Of a stretch of DNA of 64,000 nucleotides, positions 62,378 to 64,000 are shown one piece after another (position 1 is the first letter of the stretch; each line of letters begins with the position of its first letter). This stretch comes from Blasia pusilla (lineage: Eukaryota; Marchantiophyta; Marchantiopsida; Blasiales), in the NCBI GenBank assembly GCA_050084515.1, contig CM114275.1, positions 2,542,001 to 2,606,000 of the forward strand, written 5' to 3'. The notes below the pieces were generated by a model. It ran no database searches. It saw nothing but the letters and a program-made list of their open reading frames with translations, and was not told the origin of the DNA. The position numbers and the translations under genes are program-made.

Positions 62378-63999
62378 AGGTGCGGTAAGAGGAGAGGAAG
62401 AGAGGAGAGAGGAGAGTGGAAACTACCTTCAACCGAAATAGATACTTTTTTTTTAAGAGAGTTTCCGTTGGGTTGAAGAGAGGAAACTTTTTGTGTGAAT
62501 TTTTTTGCACTTTTTTATTCATTTATTAAACAATCCCACTGTTTTTTTTCCTCTTCCATATTTTGGCAACCCCTGTGAGTCCGACGAGTTGCAAATTGCA
62601 CAAAATTTACAAAACTGAAAAATCAGTGGAATCATAAGTGTGGAACCAATCACTTTTTCCATCCAAGGTCTGGAAAAAATCTATCATTTGCCCCGAGCTT
62701 AATAGAGTTCAAGCTCACAGTGAAGGTTGAGAAAAAAAAGAAGTACAATCTAAAACCTCATTTTGCATCCTCAAAGTGGTTTGTTTAAAATACTTGGAAC
62801 TTCTTTGAGGGACAGAATTGGTTGGTGGATTCCTACTCCTACCTCCGACTCTCTTAAAACTACCAGCAACACATAGTACATGTGCTTACAAGGGAAATAC
62901 CTTTTGCCACTTGTCTCTCTTTGGACAAAGTCATCACATGAACATGTGGGAAAGCAACAGATGTGCACCACATACACCCCTGTGACACTTGAATTTCTGA
63001 TGTTGTTCTGACCCACCCAATACATCCTTCCTATTCCATTGCCACTCGGGACATCTTTCATGGCGATGATCTCCATTTTTGCCTCCCGAAGTCTTTGCAA
63101 TTGTTTTGCTCTCTCCACCGTTGGCCTACACATTCTGTTTCTCTTCACCCCATTTCTAGACTCAAACAGAAATAATGGATTGAGATCATCCACCTTCTCC
63201 GGGTACATGTTGACATCAATCTTGGGTTGAATACGAAATGCAAAGGTCTCTGTAATGCGAACATGCTCCGAACTTCCCCCGTCTATGAGTCCGAAACCGA
63301 CACTTGTAAGATTGTCCACCGTCTTGAGTGCGATTCGTCTTTGCGGCGATGGGCCAAATCGTGGGGTATTCGGGAGCTCAATGGCGGCGGATAAGACTTC
63401 CGGAAAGCGCAAGATTCATTTGGGAAGAAGAAGTACTTCAATTAATCCCGGTCCTCGTGAACGATCAAAGGTTTGAGTCCCCAAAACCCAGGCAAAGGTC
63501 GTCGATCCTTATCTGATTCTTATTTAGGAAAGTGCCGCATGCTCTCCTAATGCCATCAGATCCCGCCCTGCAGTGGGTCCACGTCTGGGTTGCTCCGAGA
63601 TATATGCCACCGTTTTAGGTTGCAATCCACCTCCATTACCGAATCCCATATTGTTGAACCACCCGGTGGCGAGGATGTTGCGAACTTCAAAGAACGGAGG
63701 GCTTTTGAAATAAAACATTCACGATTTTGGAGAAGTAACTCCATCACGGATTTGGGACGGGTCCGGGGTCCCCGAATACCTGGGCGGTGTAATTTCCTCA
63801 TCCAAATCAATCACCGGATTCGTTCCTCGATTTGCCTCTTCACCGCTGAAGTCAAGATACTTATCTGGTCTCCACGAGTCTCGTTCGGATTGCTCCTTCA
63901 CCATCTCAGTATGGGACGTCTTGAAACCAGCGCACGAATATCCCCACCAATGTGTACGTCTTGCTCGAGTGGAGTTCGACTACGCACTTAGGTTGAAGG
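62378..63999 (-). mobile_element. SWIM transposase 3' fragment, copy 3 (runs to the window edge)
   Basis: Minus-strand copy. The terminus GAGGTGCGGTAAGAGG is near 62,378 and a palindrome is at 62,565. Frame 63,412-62,771 holds KIDVNMYPEKVDDLNPLFLF and the SWIM residues CSCDDF and PCKHMYY. Upstream frames 63,904-63,719 and 63,810-63,556 read GTNPVIDLDEEITPP and DSVMEVDCNLKRWHISRSNP. It keeps an upstream region also present at 46,539-46,829. Frameshifts separate the pieces. Confidence 0.75.
62565..62592. repeat. Subterminal palindrome, fragment copy 3
   Basis: GGCAACCCC...GACGAGTTGC, decayed at the centre. Confidence 0.7.
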
Positions 64000-64000
64000 C

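Noticed and set aside
1-64000. tRNA, rRNA or other structured RNA genes
   Set aside because: I saw no cloverleaf with the conserved GGTTCGAnTCC arm or rRNA core sequence; the iMet match is only to the primer binding sites.

Overview
This is nuclear DNA of a land plant. The evidence is a spliceosomal gene with about 29 exons, Ty1/copia and Ty3/gypsy LTR elements, Helitrons, and plant-type CCCTAAA teloboxes inside an LTR. I cannot name the species. The transposon types fit a seedless plant as well as a seed plant. All calls come from reading the sequence by eye; no database search was run.

Layout. (1) 1-29,035, minus strand: one large gene encoding INTS1, the scaffold subunit of the Integrator complex (snRNA 3'-end processing and termination of Pol II transcription). 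I reconstructed 29 exons with GT-AG borders and consistent phases, about 2,160 codons; the C-terminus lies beyond the left edge. One intron (8,669-19,799) holds a Russian-doll insertion. Copia element A (8,924-19,717, plus strand, target duplication CACCA) carries Copia element B (9,331-14,653, minus strand, target duplication TGCTG) inside its 5' LTR. Both appear to be primed by the 5' half of initiator tRNA-Met. Two solo-LTR-like copies of a third family (6,494-7,115 and 24,292-24,927) sit in other INTS1 introns. (2) 29,036-33,430: gene-poor, AT-rich, with three ~200-bp non-autonomous Helitrons, a perfect 16-bp hairpin and one unassigned 221-codon ORF.

(3) 33.4-48.0 kb: a large decayed DNA transposon. 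It has a plus-strand gene for a DDE-type transposase with a C-terminal SWIM zinc finger. A divergent minus-strand gene joins a coiled-coil region, a ParB-like domain (DGNHR) and the C-terminal half of a beta-class DNA methyltransferase (SRPGDLVFDLVGLSGES). A ~26-bp palindrome, GCAACCCGTCGGA plus its reverse complement, is scattered through the promoter, introns and subterminal region, with clusters at a ~65-70 bp period. The 37.2-40.3 kb segment is duplicated at 40.8-44.1 kb. A self-mobilising unit that carries its own ParB-like/methylase protein and dozens of palindromic sites is the most interesting thing in the window.

(4) 48.06-51.1 kb: a decayed autonomous Helitron (HUH Rep plus PIF1-like helicase). 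(5) 51.7-56.9 kb: gypsy fragments (zinc knuckle, integrase tails, protease), a 33-bp-type minisatellite, and a second, inverted C-terminal fragment of the SWIM transposase. (6) 56.1-60.5 kb: gypsy integrase, then a ~1.29-kb LTR, then a gag-protease frame interrupted only by nonsense codons. (7) 60.8-64.0 kb: a broken coiled-coil gene fragment and a third SWIM transposase fragment running off the right edge.

In short, one conserved housekeeping gene tolerates large intronic insertions, next to a ~34-kb graveyard of elements from at least five transposon classes.
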